Assembly: GCF_001426665.1 (NCBI RefSeq)
Contig: NZ_LMEY01000028.1
Coordinates: forward strand, 186,001 to 250,000
Source of the DNA: Rhizobium sp. Root1334
Lineage (GTDB): Bacteria > Pseudomonadota > Alphaproteobacteria > Rhizobiales > Rhizobiaceae
DNA length: 64,000 nucleotides
Reading direction: 5' to 3'
Positions 62,224 to 64,000 of the stretch are shown piece after piece. The notes under the pieces were generated by a model that was not told the DNA's origin, did no database searches, and saw only the letters and a program-made list of their open reading frames with translations. How positions within the stretch are numbered: position 1 is the first letter of the stretch; the number at the start of each line of letters is the position of its first letter. Both the position numbers and the translations under genes were made by a program.

Positions 62224-63849
62224 ATGGCATTCGCAATCGAAGCCGATCTTATCGTGCACAATGGCCGCATTTGGCGCGGCCGGGAGGAGGGCATCAGCGA
62301 GGCTGTTGCCGTGTGGCAAGGTAAGGTTCTTGCAACGGGCAGCGATGCCGACATGTTGAGCCTCAGGGGGCCGCGTACCGAGGTCATTGATCTTGAGGGT
62401 CGCTTTGCCAGCCCCGGCCTCATCGACAATCACCTGCACCTGATCTCCACCGGCATCACCATGGGCTGGGTGGATGCAACGCCCGCTGCCGCACCAACGC
62501 TGGCCGCCTTGATGGCGACACTTGCCGAGCGCGCCGCAGCTACCCCGAAGGGCGGTTGGGTCCGTGCACGCGGTTATGACCAGGTCAAGCTCGATACCGG
62601 TCAGCACCCGACGCGCGAGGATCTGGACCGCGCCATCCCCGACCACCCGGTGCTGCTGACACGCGCCTGCGGCCATGTGGCCATCGCCAATTCGCAGGCA
62701 CTGAAACTGGCCGGCGTCACCGAGGCGACGCCGGTCCCAGACGGCGGCGTCATCGGTCTCACGGACGGCCGCCTCAACGGTCTCTTCGCCGAAAATGCCA
62801 TGAACCTGATCAAGGCGGCGATGCCCGAGGTAACGACTGAAGAGCTTGTTGACGGTATCGAACGGGGCGGGCGTTACCTGCTGTCGCTCGGTATCACCAG
62901 CTGCATGGATGCGGCGGTCGGCCAGCTCTCAGGCTTTGCGGAAATTCAGGCCTATGAAATGGCCAAGGTTTCCGGCCGCCTGCCGGTTCGTGTCTGGCTG
63001 ACGCTGCTTGGTGATCCCGGTGTTTCGATCGTTGAGGACTCCTGGCGGGCCGGCCTTATTTCCGGTGCGGGTGACGACATGCTGCGCGTCGGTGCGGTCA
63101 AGATCTTCCTTGATGGTTCGGCCGGGGGACGCACCGCCTGGATGTCGAAACCCTATCTGGGCGAACCCGACAATATAGGCGTACAGATGCTGCCGGATGC
63201 CGAAGTCGAGGCGATCGTCAAATCCTGTCATGACCGCGGCTACCAGATGGCCTGCCATGCCATTGGCGACGGCGCGATCGGGCAGTTGATCACCGCCTAC
63301 GAGAAGGCGCTGGCCGCCAATCCCGATCCGGACCGGCGCCACCGCATCGAACATTGCGGTTTCTCGACGGCCGAGCAGGACGCGCGCATGAAGGCGACCG
63401 GCATCCTGCCGGCACCGCAGATGGCCTTCATCCACGATTTCGGCGATAGCTACATTTCCGTGTTGGGCGAAGAACGGGGCAAGCCTTCCTACCAGATCGG
63501 CACCTGGATGCGCATGGGCCTCAAGCCTTCAACCGGATCCGACGCGCCGGTCTGCTCGCCCGATCCCTTCCCGAACCTGCATGCCATGATCACCCGTAAG
63601 ACCGGCAAGGGGACGGTGATGGACGATGCCGAAAAACTGAGCCGCGAGGAGGCGCTTCAGGCCTATACGGAATTCGGCGCCTATTCGCAGAAAGCCGAGG
63701 CCGTGAAGGGCAGGCTGGTGCCGGGCCAATGGGCCGACATCGCGGTCTTCGACAATGACCTTCTGGAGGCCCCTGCGGATACTATCCTCTCAGGCACGCG
63801 CTGCCTGTTGACCCTGCTTGCAGGCCGCGTCGTGCACGATGCGCGATAG
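62224..63849 (+). CDS. Amidohydrolase-superfamily protein, YtcJ/N-substituted formamide deformylase type
   Basis: 541 residues. Metal-ligand signatures: the N-terminal LIDNHLHLISTG (two histidines), CHAIGDGAIGQLI (about 341-353), RIEHCGFST (about 366-374), and a late aspartate in STGSDAPVCSPDP (about 434-446). The lysine region FLDGSAGGRTAWMS is also typical. This group hydrolyses N-formyl or N-acyl amines and related cyclic amides. It is divergent from lysR and leads the following binding-protein gene by 60 nt. It might remove an N-blocking group before the D-peptidases act. Confidence 0.88.
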   Translation: MAFAIEADLIVHNGRIWRGREEGISEAVAVWQGKVLATGSDADMLSLRGPRTEVIDLEGRFASPGLIDNHLHLISTGITMGWVDATPAAAPTLAALMATLAERAAATPKGGWVRARGYDQVKLDTGQHPTREDLDRAIPDHPVLLTRACGHVAIANSQALKLAGVTEATPVPDGGVIGLTDGRLNGLFAENAMNLIKAAMPEVTTEELVDGIERGGRYLLSLGITSCMDAAVGQLSGFAEIQAYEMAKVSGRLPVRVWLTLLGDPGVSIVEDSWRAGLISGAGDDMLRVGAVKIFLDGSAGGRTAWMSKPYLGEPDNIGVQMLPDAEVEAIVKSCHDRGYQMACHAIGDGAIGQLITAYEKALAANPDPDRRHRIEHCGFSTAEQDARMKATGILPAPQMAFIHDFGDSYISVLGEERGKPSYQIGTWMRMGLKPSTGSDAPVCSPDPFPNLHAMITRKTGKGTVMDDAEKLSREEALQAYTEFGAYSQKAEAVKGRLVPGQWADIAVFDNDLLEAPADTILSGTRCLLTLLAGRVVHDAR

Positions 63850-63878
63850 AGACTTGCCGGACTAAATTATCGAAACGA

Positions 63879-63892
63879 TGCCGAAAACGGCA
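63879..63892 (+). promoter_or_regulatory. Small hairpin in the gap before the last gene
   Basis: TGCCG-AAAA-CGGCA forms a 5-bp stem with an AAAA loop, 30 nt after the amidohydrolase stop and 17 nt before the next ATG. It may separate the two transcripts but has no U-tract. Confidence 0.3.
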
Positions 63893-63908
63893 CGAGAGGG
63901 AGAACGAC

Positions 63909-64000
63909 ATGCTGAAAAAACTGACACTCGCCGCAATGCTGAGCCTCAGCGTCGCAACCGGGGCTCTTGCCGCCGGCGAACGTTCCGGCGGAACACTCGT
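63909..64000 (+). CDS. ABC substrate-binding protein, family-5-like, truncated by the window edge
   Basis: Only 30 codons are visible. The start MLKKLTLAAMLSLSVATGAL with the A-x-A site ALAA gives a Sec signal peptide, and the mature start GERSGGTLV is the usual beginning of peptide-type binding proteins. A GAGGGAGAA site precedes the ATG. It probably opens the importer that supplies the D-peptide enzymes. Family beyond binding protein is inferred. Confidence 0.75.
   Translation, partial: MLKKLTLAAMLSLSVATGALAAGERSGGTL

Noticed and set aside
1-64000. tRNA genes, rRNA genes, CRISPR arrays, complete insertion sequences
   Set aside because: I saw no cloverleaf sequences, rRNA segments, regular spacer repeats or transposase motifs with terminal repeats.

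Overview
The window looks like an accessory (plasmid, chromid or island-like) segment of an alphaproteobacterium of the Rhizobiales, probably Rhizobiaceae. I infer this from the GC-rich codon use, the many ABC importers with family-1 and family-5 binding proteins, the DUF1127 protein, the UgpC-type ATPases and the Kdu-type uronate genes. No rRNA, tRNA, CRISPR array or intact insertion sequence was seen. Nearly everything encoded is uptake and catabolism of small nitrogen- or carbon-containing compounds, each block with its own regulator.

Layout. 1-4.6 kb: tail of a peptide-type ABC importer (ATPase, class-A-like serine hydrolase, binding protein) and an AbgB-like M20 amidohydrolase. 4.7-6.7 kb: an XRE-cupin regulator divergent from a class III aminotransferase, with a palindromic operator candidate between them. 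6.8-11.8 kb: GFA-family protein, CadC-like TPR regulator, DUF1127 protein, an MFS transporter with an odd C-terminal tail, an OmpA-like lipoprotein and an L,D-transpeptidase. 12.1-24.0 kb: one long minus-strand operon for unsaturated uronate oligosaccharides (GH105, kduI, an 827-residue unknown protein, a complete sugar ABC importer, kduD, an alpha/beta hydrolase) with a divergent LacI regulator. 24.0-29.0 kb: a compact six-gene membrane operon around an APC permease, and a glutamine-synthetase-like ligase. 29.5-31.8 kb: RsuA-type pseudouridine synthase, a 61-residue protein and an RBBP9-type hydrolase.

32.3-53.4 kb is an amine/amino-acid catabolic region: a Tat-dependent family-5 ABC importer with fused ATPases, two aldehyde dehydrogenases, two double-GNAT paralogues, an Lrp regulator, a beta-decarboxylating dehydrogenase, two M20 hydrolases, a GhrA-like reductase, a cupin, two FAD oxidoreductases, a HAD hydrolase and a class III aminotransferase. 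53.4-56.7 kb is an AT-rich insertion carrying two glycosyltransferases, flanked by remnant-looking DNA; one flank has a ~50-bp sequence also present at the end of the hydrolase gene at 31.8 kb.

56.7-64 kb is a coherent locus for peptides containing D-amino acids: a DAP-type D-aminopeptidase, a D-amino acid transaminase, a DmpA-type and a DppA-type (M55) aminopeptidase, a LysR regulator, an amidohydrolase and the start of another binding protein. The D-aminopeptidase gene is split near its 3' end by a frame change at a T-TTT-TTG heptamer followed 9 nt later by a stem-loop, the geometry of a -1 frameshift site. A 36-nt ungapped repeat (29/36 identical) lies upstream of both the transaminase and the amidohydrolase and is a good candidate for the shared LysR operator. 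These two points, the 827-residue uronate-operon protein and the six-gene membrane operon are the most interesting leads.
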